A DNA stretch of 55,324 nucleotides. Origin: Saprospiraceae bacterium. GTDB taxonomy: Bacteria > Bacteroidota > Bacteroidia > Chitinophagales > Saprospiraceae. Under the pieces are notes generated by a model. The model saw only the letters and a list, made by a program, of their open reading frames with translations. It had not been told where the DNA came from and made no database searches. The first letter of the stretch is position 1, and each line of letters starts with the position of its first letter. The stretch covers positions 1 to 55,324 of the forward strand of contig JAHDIN010000012.1 of NCBI GenBank assembly GCA_020630775.1, given 5' to 3'. A program made the translations under genes and the position numbers. This document shows positions 17,548 through 25,437 of this stretch, piece after piece.

Positions 17548-19032
17548 TTATTGAGCCAGTTGTTTTATTTTAATGCCGAATGCAGCAACGAGTAAGGTCA
17601 TAATTGGACTTATCCAGTTGAAGAAGGCAAATGCAAAGTATTCCATAACACTGACGCCTAGAACGCCTGATTGATAGGCGCCGCATGTATTCCAGGGGAT
17701 GAGTACAGAAGTAACAGTCCCTGCATCTTCCAAGGTCCTACTGAGATTTTCAGGAGCCAGACCTCTATCTTCGTATGCTTGCGCAAACATTTTACCTGGT
17801 ACAACAATAGCTAAATATTGATCTGATGCGGTTATGTTTAAAGCTAAGGCACTGGCCACCGTGCTAGCAAAAAGGCCAAATACTGACTTTGCGAGACCTA
17901 ATAAAGCACTGCTAATTCTAGCTAGTGCACCAATCCCATCCATTGCTCCACCAAATATCATTGCGCTTACAATAAGTAAAATAGTCCACATCATTCCAAA
18001 CATACCTTTACTTACGAATAGATCCGCTAGCTGCTTATTATCTGTATCTATGGTTGTTTCAAAAAATAGTGCATTAAGTACAATAGAAAATGAAGAGGCA
18101 TATTTGTCTGAACTAGAAACGATTCTAGACATAAGATCACCTTGGAAAATAAAGGCGAATATTATAGCTGCTATGACACCTGCCAGCAAGGCAATTAAAG
18201 GTTTTGTTTTCCTAATAATTAGTCCAACAACTATTAATGGAACGATAAAAAGCGCTGGATGTATATTAAAACTTTGATCTAAGGAAGTCAAAAGACTACT
18301 GACGTCAGCTTGCCCACTGGTGTCTCTCGTTAGAGTGAGAATAATGAAAATTATCAGCGTTATTATAATCGATGGAACAGTCGTAATAGTCATGTATCTG
18401 ATATGCGTGAATAAATCCGTTCCTGCCATTGCAGGAGCTAGATTTGTAGTATCAGAAAGTGGAGACATTTTATCTCCGAAATAGGCACCAGATATTACTG
18501 CACCTGCAATCATGCCATCTGGAATACCAATAGCTTTACCAATACCAATTAGTGCTATACCAACAGTTGCCGCTGTTGTCCAAGAGCTTCCAGTTGCTAA
18601 AGAAATCAAAGATGCAATTATGACTGTAGCCGGTAAAAATATTTCAGGCGTAAGAATTTTAAGTCCATAATAAATCATTGTAGGTATGATGCCGCTAACC
18701 AACCAAGTTCCTGCTAGCATTCCTACCAGTAATAAGATTGTTATGGGTACGGCAACACTTTTTAAGTTGGCGAATATTTCATTTATAACAGTTGACAAAC
18801 CAGTATTATTAAACTGGCCAATAACAACTGCTACTAGAGCCCCTATGATCAATATAATATGATTGGAGTATCCTCCTAGACTATCGTGCAGAAAGCCAAA
18901 TAATTCTCCTCCTTTAAAGAAAATATTAAACGCTAAGAGACCGACTACAACAAGCACAGGAATCATTGCTTCTAATAAACTGAGTGCTTTATTCTCTACA
19001 ATATTGTCGTCAAAAGGGATTTTTTCTTTCAT
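17548..19032 (-). CDS. nhaC: Na+/H+ antiporter, NhaC family
   Basis: A 494-aa inner-membrane protein with about eleven or twelve hydrophobic segments. The diagnostic NhaC block SGAYFGDKMSPLSDTTNLAP is intact, preceded by LATGSSWTTAATVG, and a second related block (NTCGAYQSGVLGV) is near the C-terminus. It exchanges external protons for internal sodium, maintaining pH and sodium balance, which fits a marine lifestyle. It is followed without a gap by pnuC. Coupling to nicotinamide riboside uptake is curious but may only be shared transcription. NhaC-like proteins in some bacteria transport other exchange pairs (malate/lactate, tyrosine), which cannot be excluded from sequence. Confidence 0.9.
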   Translation of the reverse strand: MKEKIPFDDNIVENKALSLLEAMIPVLVVVGLLAFNIFFKGGELFGFLHDSLGGYSNHIILIIGALVAVVIGQFNNTGLSTVINEIFANLKSVAVPITILLLVGMLAGTWLVSGIIPTMIYYGLKILTPEIFLPATVIIASLISLATGSSWTTAATVGIALIGIGKAIGIPDGMIAGAVISGAYFGDKMSPLSDTTNLAPAMAGTDLFTHIRYMTITTVPSIIITLIIFIILTLTRDTSGQADVSSLLTSLDQSFNIHPALFIVPLIVVGLIIRKTKPLIALLAGVIAAIIFAFIFQGDLMSRIVSSSDKYASSFSIVLNALFFETTIDTDNKQLADLFVSKGMFGMMWTILLIVSAMIFGGAMDGIGALARISSALLGLAKSVFGLFASTVASALALNITASDQYLAIVVPGKMFAQAYEDRGLAPENLSRTLEDAGTVTSVLIPWNTCGAYQSGVLGVSVMEYFAFAFFNWISPIMTLLVAAFGIKIKQLAQ

Positions 19033-19069
19033 GCTTTGGTCTTATAATACCAAGCTAATTAAAATTGTG

Positions 19070-20071
19070 TTACCATTCTAAAACAATTTTGCCAAATTGC
19101 TTCCCACCCATTTGATATTCGAATGCTGATTCTAATTCTTCAAATCCAAAAGATTTATCAATTATTGGTTTGACTCCATATTTATCGCAATAGGCAATCA
19201 TTCTATTTTGCATGGCTTTGTTTCCAACAGCAAGTCCAGTAATATTTATAAACTTAAAGAAAATCTTAGGCCAAGTAATGCTTCCTTTTCTGCCATTAGA
19301 TAAAATCCCTATTGAAATTATCTTACCGTTCATTTTTGAAGATTCGATGGATTGCACCATTGTACTTCCTCCTCCTACATCTAATACATAATCAACGCCC
19401 CCTTCGGTTAACTTAAAAATACTTTTTCCCCATTTCTCATCTTCTTTGTAATTCAATACGGCTTCGCATCCTAGGTCTAAAAGTTTCGTTGCCTTTGTTG
19501 GCGAAGAACTAGTCATGTAAATATCCATTGCAGCGGATCTACATAGGTTTAGTGCAAAAGTTGAAACACCGCCAGTTCCTTGCAGTAATACTGTTTCTCC
19601 TGGTGCTATGTTATGAAGTTCCTTTAAGCCATTCCAAGCTGTCAATCCAGCAGTAGGGAGGCATGCTGCTTCAGCATAAGAATAGGTGTCAGGAATTTTG
19701 GTGATTGCATTCGCAGAAACCACAGAATATTCACACATACATCCGTCAGTAGTCTCTCCAGTTATGTTTTTTATTGTTTCCTTTGTTGGTAGCTTGTCTT
19801 GCCAGTCAGGAAAAAAAAGAGACATTACACGATCGCCAACTTTCCATTCATGAATGCTAGATCCTAACTTTACAATTTCTCCGGCTCCATCTGACATAGG
19901 AATTCTACCTGGAGTAACGGGAATTGATCCATTTGCTACTAGAAAGTCATGAAAATTAAGCGTAGTAGCATGCCACTTAATTAAGACCTCTCTGTTGCCA
20001 GGGATCGGCATTTCTCTTTCGACATACTTAATCTTACTTTCTGCTTCGGAATGTATTTCTACGACTTTCAT
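19070..20071 (-). CDS. Zinc-free medium-chain alcohol dehydrogenase/quinone reductase
   Basis: A 333-aa cytosolic oxidoreductase of the MDR superfamily. The N-terminal GroES-like domain has LNFHDFLVANG and PMSDGAGEIVKLG; the Rossmann domain has LLQGTGGVSTFALNL and DYVLDVGGG. The cysteines and histidine that bind zinc in alcohol dehydrogenases are absent at the expected places, so it should act as an NADPH-dependent quinone or enal reductase. It ends with GGKQFGKIVLEW, the usual terminus. It lies 37 bases before nhaC in the same direction. The true substrate is not evident. Confidence 0.85.
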   Translation of the reverse strand: MKVVEIHSEAESKIKYVEREMPIPGNREVLIKWHATTLNFHDFLVANGSIPVTPGRIPMSDGAGEIVKLGSSIHEWKVGDRVMSLFFPDWQDKLPTKETIKNITGETTDGCMCEYSVVSANAITKIPDTYSYAEAACLPTAGLTAWNGLKELHNIAPGETVLLQGTGGVSTFALNLCRSAAMDIYMTSSSPTKATKLLDLGCEAVLNYKEDEKWGKSIFKLTEGGVDYVLDVGGGSTMVQSIESSKMNGKIISIGILSNGRKGSITWPKIFFKFINITGLAVGNKAMQNRMIAYCDKYGVKPIIDKSFGFEELESAFEYQMGGKQFGKIVLEW

Positions 20072-20213
20072 ATTTCCTTTTGGAAGGGAAAGATAGTTAA
20101 TTGATTATAATAGTTTGCTAGTCGTAATTTATAATTGACGTTCAAATTCCTCTACTGTGCCAGGATCAGGATTTTAGGATGACTTGATTTTGTTTGAAGG
20201 ACAACCAGGTATT

Positions 20214-20576
20214 TTATCGAAATACTTTTTTGAATTGTAGGCTTTTAGCGCCAAAATTTATAAGAAGTCCGACTGGAAGATCATATGCTACAACATAATT
20301 TTTTGCTTGAGCTAAATGCGCATCTTGTAAATTTATTACTGCTTTTAATTCTACCATTATTTTATTTTCTACAACAAAGTCTGCTCTTCTTTTACCAACA
20401 TGTATTCCATTGTAATAGATGGAATGTGATTTTTCTCTGACAAAATCTAGTCCTATTTTATTAAGCTCAATAGCAAGGCAACGTTGATAAATAACTTCTT
20501 GAAATCCATTTCCCAATGTGTTGTGAATCACCATGGCACAACCATTAATAGCATAAGTAATATCATCAAAATACAC
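20214..20576 (-). CDS. GxxExxY protein (PD-(D/E)XK-like fold)
   Basis: A 120-aa protein with the name-giving motif GFQEVIY (Gly24, Glu27, Tyr30) and the rest of the family pattern: REKSHSIYYNGIHVGKRRADFVV, MVELKAV, AQAKNYVVAYDLPVGLLINFG. The ADF and ELK residues suggest a PD-(D/E)XK nuclease-like core, but no activity has been firmly established for the family. The gene is isolated. On both sides lie short A/T-rich runs of the type AATCCT / GGATTTTAGGAT (about 20165-20180 and 20633-20660), which I associate with this gene family in Bacteroidota. It may be a dispersible cassette. Confidence 0.88.
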   Translation of the reverse strand: MYFDDITYAINGCAMVIHNTLGNGFQEVIYQRCLAIELNKIGLDFVREKSHSIYYNGIHVGKRRADFVVENKIMVELKAVINLQDAHLAQAKNYVVAYDLPVGLLINFGAKSLQFKKVFR

Positions 20577-20662
20577 ATTTATAGATGAGGACTTAAATTA
20601 AATGTAAACAGATAGACTTTGACTAAAGTCTAGAAATCCTATAAATCCGGAGAATCTTGGAT

Positions 20663-20707
20663 AAAAAAAGCGCCATAGAAAATTTGAGTAGTAAAAATCT
20701 ATGGCGC
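20663..20707 (-). terminator. Terminator of the thiolase/FadN operon
   Basis: GCGCCATAGA (20670-20679) and TCTATGGCGC (20698-20707) form a perfect 10-bp stem with an 18-base loop. Read on the minus strand the stem is followed by a run of seven T (complement of 20663-20669). It lies about 200 bases beyond the thiolase stop. Confidence 0.85.
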
Positions 20708-20776
20708 ATCATGATATATTTTAATTGAAATATCTAAAGAGTAAACTTCATATGCATTTTCTTGATATTTAATTGT

Positions 20777-20804
20777 GGACCCCAACCCCTTGAAAGGGGC
20801 TTAA
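20777..20804. repeat. CCCCTT..AAGGGG palindromic repeat element
   Basis: GGACCCCAACCCCTTGAAAG then GGGCTTAA: CCCCTT and AAGGGG pair around a two-base centre. It is G+C-rich in an A/T-rich setting and matches a palindrome type seen between genes in many Bacteroidota. A T-run follows on the plus strand, so it could also act as a weak terminator. Confidence 0.6.
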
Positions 20805-20860
20805 CTTTTTATTAGTTTTTGGTTATTAGCTTAAACTGATCTTCAGTATCTAGCTTCTAC

Positions 20861-20890
20861 TCAACCACTCACTATTCAACCACTCACTAC
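20861..20890. repeat. 15-bp direct repeat, two copies
   Basis: TCAACCACTCACTAT (20861-20875) is followed directly by TCAACCACTCACTAC (20876-20890), 14 of 15 identical. Related text (CACCATTCACTATT) occurs near 412-425 before the first gene. Confidence 0.85.
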
Positions 20891-20908
20891 TTTCCAATTT
20901 CCAAAAAA

Positions 20909-22081
20909 CTAGTTCAATCTTTCAAAAATTCCTGCAATTCCTTGACCTCCTCCAACACATGCTGTTACCATACCGTATCTCTGGTCGCGTCGTCTCATTT
21001 CATTTAAAAGTTGGATTGTTAGTTTTGCTCCAGTGCAACCTAATGGATGACCTAAAGCAATGGCCCCTCCGTTGACATTAACGATATCTGGATTTAATCC
21101 TGATTCTTTTATTACCGATAAGGCTTGCGTAGCAAAAGCTTCATTTAATTCAATTTGCTCAATATCTGATAAAGATAAACCCGCTCTCTTCAGAGCTTTT
21201 GGAATAGCCACACAAGGGCCTATACCCATATAGAGAGGATCTACACCGCCCACTGTACAAGAAGTCAATCTCGCAACGGGTTCTAAGTTTAATCTCTTAA
21301 CGACATCCTCACTTACGACTAAAGTGAATGCTGCACCATCAGAAGTTTGAGATGAGTTTCCTGCGGTAACAACACCACCCATTTTGAATACGGCTCTTAA
21401 TTTAGCCAAGCCTTCAATGCTTGTGGTTCTTCTTACGCCTTCATCAGTATCAACAACATGTGAAGTCTCAACACGCTTACCATCTTTTACAAAAACATTT
21501 TCTACAGTTACTGGCACAATTTCTGATTTAAAGTGACCACCATCGATTGCAGCAGCAGCTTTTACATGAGAGTTGTAAGAAAATTCATCTGCTTGTTCTC
21601 TCGTGATTTCGTATTTCTGTGCAACAGCTTCTGCTGTATGCCCCATACTAACGTGATAGTTGATGTTTTCAACATTAGCCTTATAACTAGGCGCTAGCTT
21701 ATAACCAGTCATGGGAATCATACTCATGCTCTCTACGCCACCCGCAATATATATGTCACCATATCCTGCTTTAATTTTTCCAACCGCCAATGAGATAGCT
21801 TCTAATCCAGAAGCACAATATCTATTTATGGTCATCCCTGGTACTTCTTTCCCTAAAGCTCTAGCACCAATCAGTCTTCCAATTTGAAGTCCTTGTTCAC
21901 CTTCAGGGTTAGCGCAACCAACAATGACATCGTCAACCGTTTTAGGATCTATTTCTGGAACTTGAGACATGAGATATTTGATGACATCTACACCTAAATC
22001 GTCAGATCTATAATTTCTGAATCCACCTTTCTTGGCTTTGCCTACGGCAGATCTAAATCCTTTTATTATATATGCTTCCAT
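20909..22081 (-). CDS. fadA: Acetyl-CoA C-acyltransferase (3-ketoacyl-CoA thiolase)
   Basis: A 390-aa cytosolic thiolase catalysing the last step of beta-oxidation, cleavage of 3-ketoacyl-CoA by CoA. The nucleophilic Cys89 is in NRYCASGLEA; His345 is in GHPLGCTGA and the acid/base Cys375 in CVGGGQG. Length is typical. The gene lies four bases after the bifunctional hydratase/dehydrogenase gene in the same direction, the classical FadBA partnership. A biosynthetic acetoacetyl-CoA role is possible in principle but context favours degradation. Transcription of the pair ends at the hairpin at 20663-20707. Confidence 0.93.
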   Translation of the reverse strand: MEAYIIKGFRSAVGKAKKGGFRNYRSDDLGVDVIKYLMSQVPEIDPKTVDDVIVGCANPEGEQGLQIGRLIGARALGKEVPGMTINRYCASGLEAISLAVGKIKAGYGDIYIAGGVESMSMIPMTGYKLAPSYKANVENINYHVSMGHTAEAVAQKYEITREQADEFSYNSHVKAAAAIDGGHFKSEIVPVTVENVFVKDGKRVETSHVVDTDEGVRRTTSIEGLAKLRAVFKMGGVVTAGNSSQTSDGAAFTLVVSEDVVKRLNLEPVARLTSCTVGGVDPLYMGIGPCVAIPKALKRAGLSLSDIEQIELNEAFATQALSVIKESGLNPDIVNVNGGAIALGHPLGCTGAKLTIQLLNEMRRRDQRYGMVTACVGGGQGIAGIFERLN

Positions 22082-22085
22082 TTGT

Positions 22086-24488
22086 CTAGTTTCTTAATGG
22101 TTTATTATACATTAAAATATGTTGGATTCTATCCAATGTTTTTTGATTTCCAAGTAAGCTTAAAAATGCTTCTCTTTCAATGTCCAATAAATATTGCTCG
22201 CTTACTTTTTGAGTTCCTGTTAAATCACCTCCTGCAATGACATAGGCTACTTTCTTCGCGATTTCGACATCATAATCAGACATGTAGTTACCTAATCTGA
22301 ATTCATTAATTGCGGAGTATAAGGCTGATAGTCCTGTTCTTCCTAAAACTGTTACATCATGTCTTGGTACAGGGGGCACATAATTTTTTGCTAATTCTAA
22401 AACTTTGGCTTTTGCTGTAGCTATGTTCTTAGGTTTGTTGATGCAAACCTCATCTTTAGTAGGTAACAATAAGTTGTGCGAATAAGCTTCATTTGCTGAA
22501 GTAGCCACAGTTGCTGTTGCTATAGGCTTAAAGTGTTCTATCAAGGTAGGAATCTGGACATCCCCTTCAAAATATTTATCAGAAGCTCTTAAGGCCATCT
22601 CTTTGGTTCCACCTCCACCAGGTATCAATCCTACACCTACTTCTACCAAACCTATGTATGATTCTGCAGCGAAAACTCCAGCATCGCAATGCATAGATAA
22701 TTCACAACCTCCTCCAAAAACGTATCCTTGTGTTGCAGCAACAACTGGAATCTTAGATGTTCTGCACAACATTGTTAATTGCTGAAAGTCATTCACCATT
22801 TCATTGAGTTTGTCAAACTCTTTTTGCATGGCCATCATGCCCACTGGCATAAGATTCGCGCCGACGGTAAAGTTGGTCGCATTATTACCGATAACAAGAC
22901 CATTCCAACCTTCTTCTTCTGCCTTAACAATGGCTTCATGTAATCCTTGTCCAATACCTTCTCCGATGGCATTACTCTTGCTGGTAAACTCTAAGCACAT
23001 AACACCATCTCCAATATCATGCACCGTGCACTCGCTATTTTTAACAATAGGTGCCTTGTCTCTGATCGAATCAAGAATGATAATCCCTTCCATTCCTGGA
23101 ACAGCTTCAAAGTTCTTGGATTCTATATTGTAGTATTGCTTAACACCATTGACAAACTTGTAGAATGTATTGTGGCCGCTTGAATGCATTTCCTTAATCC
23201 ATGCAGGTACTGTTTCTCCACATTCTTCAACTAATTTAATGGCTTCATCAATGCCAAATAAATCCCAGTATTCAAATGGACCGTATTCCCACATATATCC
23301 AGCACGCATGGCGTCATCAACACTGTAGTATTGATCAGAAATTTCTGGAATTCTATTAGCTGTGTATGATAGGAGGAAACCAAAGTATTCCTTTAAGAAT
23401 TTATTCTCTTTATGCTCACCAGCTATAAGTTGCTTGATTCTCTTTTCCGCAATTTCTATTTTTTTGGCTGCACCTACTGATTCAAGCTTTGGCTTTTGTG
23501 AAGGTGCATATTCAAGTGTCTTTAGATTTAGAGCATTGATTATTTTTTTACCCTTTTCATCTTTTTTTCCAGTTTTCTCGTAAAATCCCTTTTTAGTTTT
23601 ATTACCTAACCACTTGTTCTCGACAAGGTAGGTCATATACTTTGGCGTTTCTTTGGCTTTGAAATAATCTACATGAGGATCGCCATCTACGTTATTAAGC
23701 AAAAACTCAGTTACCTTCACACCAGTATCGATACCAACTAAATCCTGAAGTCTAAAATGTCCAGTCTTTGGTCTTCCAATTAAAGGCCCGGTGATTGAAT
23801 CTACCTCTTCAATTGTTAGATCATATTTCTCTGTGAGTTCACCTAATTTAGCACCACTCATTACACCAATTCTATTGGCTATAAATCCTGGAGTGTCTTT
23901 GCAGAGTACGGTTTTCTTACCCAAATAAACATCTCCATAATGCATGAAGAAATCTATAACACTTTGATCAGAGTCTTCATGAGGAATTACCTCGAATAAA
24001 GGCATGTATCTTGGCGGATTAAAGAAGTGGGTTCCGCAAAAGTTCTTTTTGAAGTCATCGCTCCTGCCTTCAGCCAATAATTTGATTGGAATACTCGAAG
24101 TATTGGAGGTGACCAATGAACCAGGCTTTCGATACTTTTCAACTTTTTCGTAAATAGTTCTTTTGATATCGAGTTTTTCAACAACAACTTCTATGATCCA
24201 ATCGGCATCTTTTATTTTTTCAAAGTCATCTTCGAAGTTTCCGGTCTTAATTCGACCAGCAAAAGATTTGTCAAATAATGCTGCAGGCTTTGATTTGATG
24301 GCTGCTTTTAAAGCACCATTAACGATGCTGTTCCGAATGGTTGGATTCTTAGAATCCTCCTCAGACATGTTAAAAGGAGGAATGTCCAACATTAATACGT
24401 CAAGTCCGATATTTGCGAAATGACATGCTATTCCTGATCCCATAACACCAGATCCCAGGACAGCGACTTTTTGAATTCTATATTTCAT
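22086..24488 (-). CDS. fadN: Bifunctional 3-hydroxyacyl-CoA dehydrogenase/enoyl-CoA hydratase, FadN type
   Basis: An 800-aa enzyme carrying the second and third steps of beta-oxidation. The N-terminal domain is the dehydrogenase: the NAD loop VAVLGSGVMGSGIA (about 8-21), then SNTSSIP, FCGTHFFNPPRYMPLFEV with the catalytic His, and KDTPGFIANRIG. The crotonase domain is C-terminal (about 490-720), with VFGGGCELSMHCD and EVGVGLIPGGGGTKEM, both oxyanion and catalytic segments present. This dehydrogenase-first order is that of Bacillus FadN, opposite to E. coli FadB. It is followed after four bases by the thiolase. The start lies 140 bases from a divergent crotonase gene; the shared region holds a palindromic element (24538-24561). 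Confidence 0.92.
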   Translation of the reverse strand: MKYRIQKVAVLGSGVMGSGIACHFANIGLDVLMLDIPPFNMSEEDSKNPTIRNSIVNGALKAAIKSKPAALFDKSFAGRIKTGNFEDDFEKIKDADWIIEVVVEKLDIKRTIYEKVEKYRKPGSLVTSNTSSIPIKLLAEGRSDDFKKNFCGTHFFNPPRYMPLFEVIPHEDSDQSVIDFFMHYGDVYLGKKTVLCKDTPGFIANRIGVMSGAKLGELTEKYDLTIEEVDSITGPLIGRPKTGHFRLQDLVGIDTGVKVTEFLLNNVDGDPHVDYFKAKETPKYMTYLVENKWLGNKTKKGFYEKTGKKDEKGKKIINALNLKTLEYAPSQKPKLESVGAAKKIEIAEKRIKQLIAGEHKENKFLKEYFGFLLSYTANRIPEISDQYYSVDDAMRAGYMWEYGPFEYWDLFGIDEAIKLVEECGETVPAWIKEMHSSGHNTFYKFVNGVKQYYNIESKNFEAVPGMEGIIILDSIRDKAPIVKNSECTVHDIGDGVMCLEFTSKSNAIGEGIGQGLHEAIVKAEEEGWNGLVIGNNATNFTVGANLMPVGMMAMQKEFDKLNEMVNDFQQLTMLCRTSKIPVVAATQGYVFGGGCELSMHCDAGVFAAESYIGLVEVGVGLIPGGGGTKEMALRASDKYFEGDVQIPTLIEHFKPIATATVATSANEAYSHNLLLPTKDEVCINKPKNIATAKAKVLELAKNYVPPVPRHDVTVLGRTGLSALYSAINEFRLGNYMSDYDVEIAKKVAYVIAGGDLTGTQKVSEQYLLDIEREAFLSLLGNQKTLDRIQHILMYNKPLRN

Positions 24489-24537
24489 TGATTAGTAGAT
24501 ACAATAAGGTAATGAAATTGCAAGGGCTAAAGTTTAA

Positions 24538-24561
24538 AAATTTAACTTAGAGTTAAAAAAA
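24538..24561 (+). promoter_or_regulatory. Candidate operator, copy 1 (palindromic core)
   Basis: Core palindrome TTTAACTTAGAGTTAAA (24541-24557): two 7-bp arms, 3-bp centre. Including flanks, 22 of 24 bases match the element upstream of etfB (30521-30544) when that is read in the etfB direction. It lies between fadN and the crotonase gene, 67 bases before the latter. A second small inverted repeat, TTGGCG-CTTCA-CGCCAA, is at about 24576-24592. Confidence 0.65.
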
Positions 24562-24628
24562 CTAAATTAAGGATATTTGGCGCTTCACGCCAATATACTT
24601 TCATATTATTGCCAAAATAATCTAAATC

Positions 24629-25435
24629 ATGTCGAATCGTATAGAATTAGAAATAAAAGATCATATCGCTCACGTCCAATTCAATCGTCCGGAAAAGATG
24701 AATGCTTTGGATTTAGATTTTTTTCATTCAATTATAGAATGTTGCGAGCAAATTGAGGCGAATACTGCTATAAGGGTTGTCGTTGTTAGCGGAAAAGGCA
24801 AGGCATTTTGTGCTGGAATAGATTTGTCAATGTTTGCTCCTGGTTCGCCAATGGATAAGCTTTCTGAAAATCTAAATGATAGAACTCATGGGATTTCAAA
24901 TATGTGGCAAAAGGCGGTTTGGGCTTGGAGAGAATTATCAGTGCCAGTCATTGCAGCGGCCCATGGGACAGTTTTTGGAGGAGGGCTCCAAATCATGCTG
25001 GCTGCAGATATTAAATATATTCATCCTGAAACTCGATTATCTATTCTAGAATCGAAATGGGGGATCATACCAGATATGGGTGGGACACAATTAATGAGAC
25101 ATAACGTAAGAGATGATATGATCAGAGAGTTAACATATACGCATAGAATTTTTACAGGCGTGGAAGCGGTTGATTACGGATTCGCTACGCATACCTCTGA
25201 GGATCCTGTTTCAGAAGCATTAAAGCTGGCAACTGAGATTTGTACTAAGAGTCCAAGTGCCATTGTTTTGGCAAAAGAATTATATAATCAAGCCCCTTAT
25301 TTGAACGAGGCGGAAGGTTTAGCGTTAGAATCTAAATTGCAACATCAACTTTTAAAGAAGCATAATCAGTTGGAATCCATTTTTTCTAATCTTCAGAAAA
25401 GGGAAGCCAATTTTAAAGATTATAGAAAATCATAA
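24629..25435 (+). CDS. Enoyl-CoA hydratase/isomerase (crotonase) family protein
   Basis: A 268-aa cytosolic crotonase. The oxyanion-hole segments are GKAFCAGIDLSMF (about 56-68) and GTVFGGGLQIMLAADI (about 112-127). The active-site block reads ILESKWGIIPDMGGTQ: the Glu of ESKWG and the Asp of PDMGG occupy positions that in dienoyl-CoA isomerase (ECH1) are both acidic, whereas true hydratases have Gly or Pro at the second site. It may therefore isomerise double bonds of unsaturated acyl-CoAs rather than hydrate them. It is two bases upstream of tesB and divergent from fadN. Family certain, reaction tentative. Confidence 0.88.
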   Translation: MSNRIELEIKDHIAHVQFNRPEKMNALDLDFFHSIIECCEQIEANTAIRVVVVSGKGKAFCAGIDLSMFAPGSPMDKLSENLNDRTHGISNMWQKAVWAWRELSVPVIAAAHGTVFGGGLQIMLAADIKYIHPETRLSILESKWGIIPDMGGTQLMRHNVRDDMIRELTYTHRIFTGVEAVDYGFATHTSEDPVSEALKLATEICTKSPSAIVLAKELYNQAPYLNEAEGLALESKLQHQLLKKHNQLESIFSNLQKREANFKDYRKS

Positions 25436-25437
25436 AT

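Larger units (their letters stand above)
20577..20908. other. 332-bp intergenic region with repeats and a terminator
   Basis: No gene is visible. From left to right: AATCCT-type degenerate repeats (20633-20660), a rho-independent terminator read on the minus strand (20663-20707), a CCCCTT/AAGGGG palindrome (20777-20804), and two tandem copies of a 15-mer (20861-20890) followed by TTCCAATTTCC text. The region separates the GxxExxY gene from the end of the fatty-acid operon. Confidence 0.7.

Noticed and set aside
24541-24557. The fad palindrome as a terminator
   Set aside because: It stands between divergent starts, and the A-run follows in the direction of the crotonase gene. A near copy precedes etfB at similar distance, favouring an operator.
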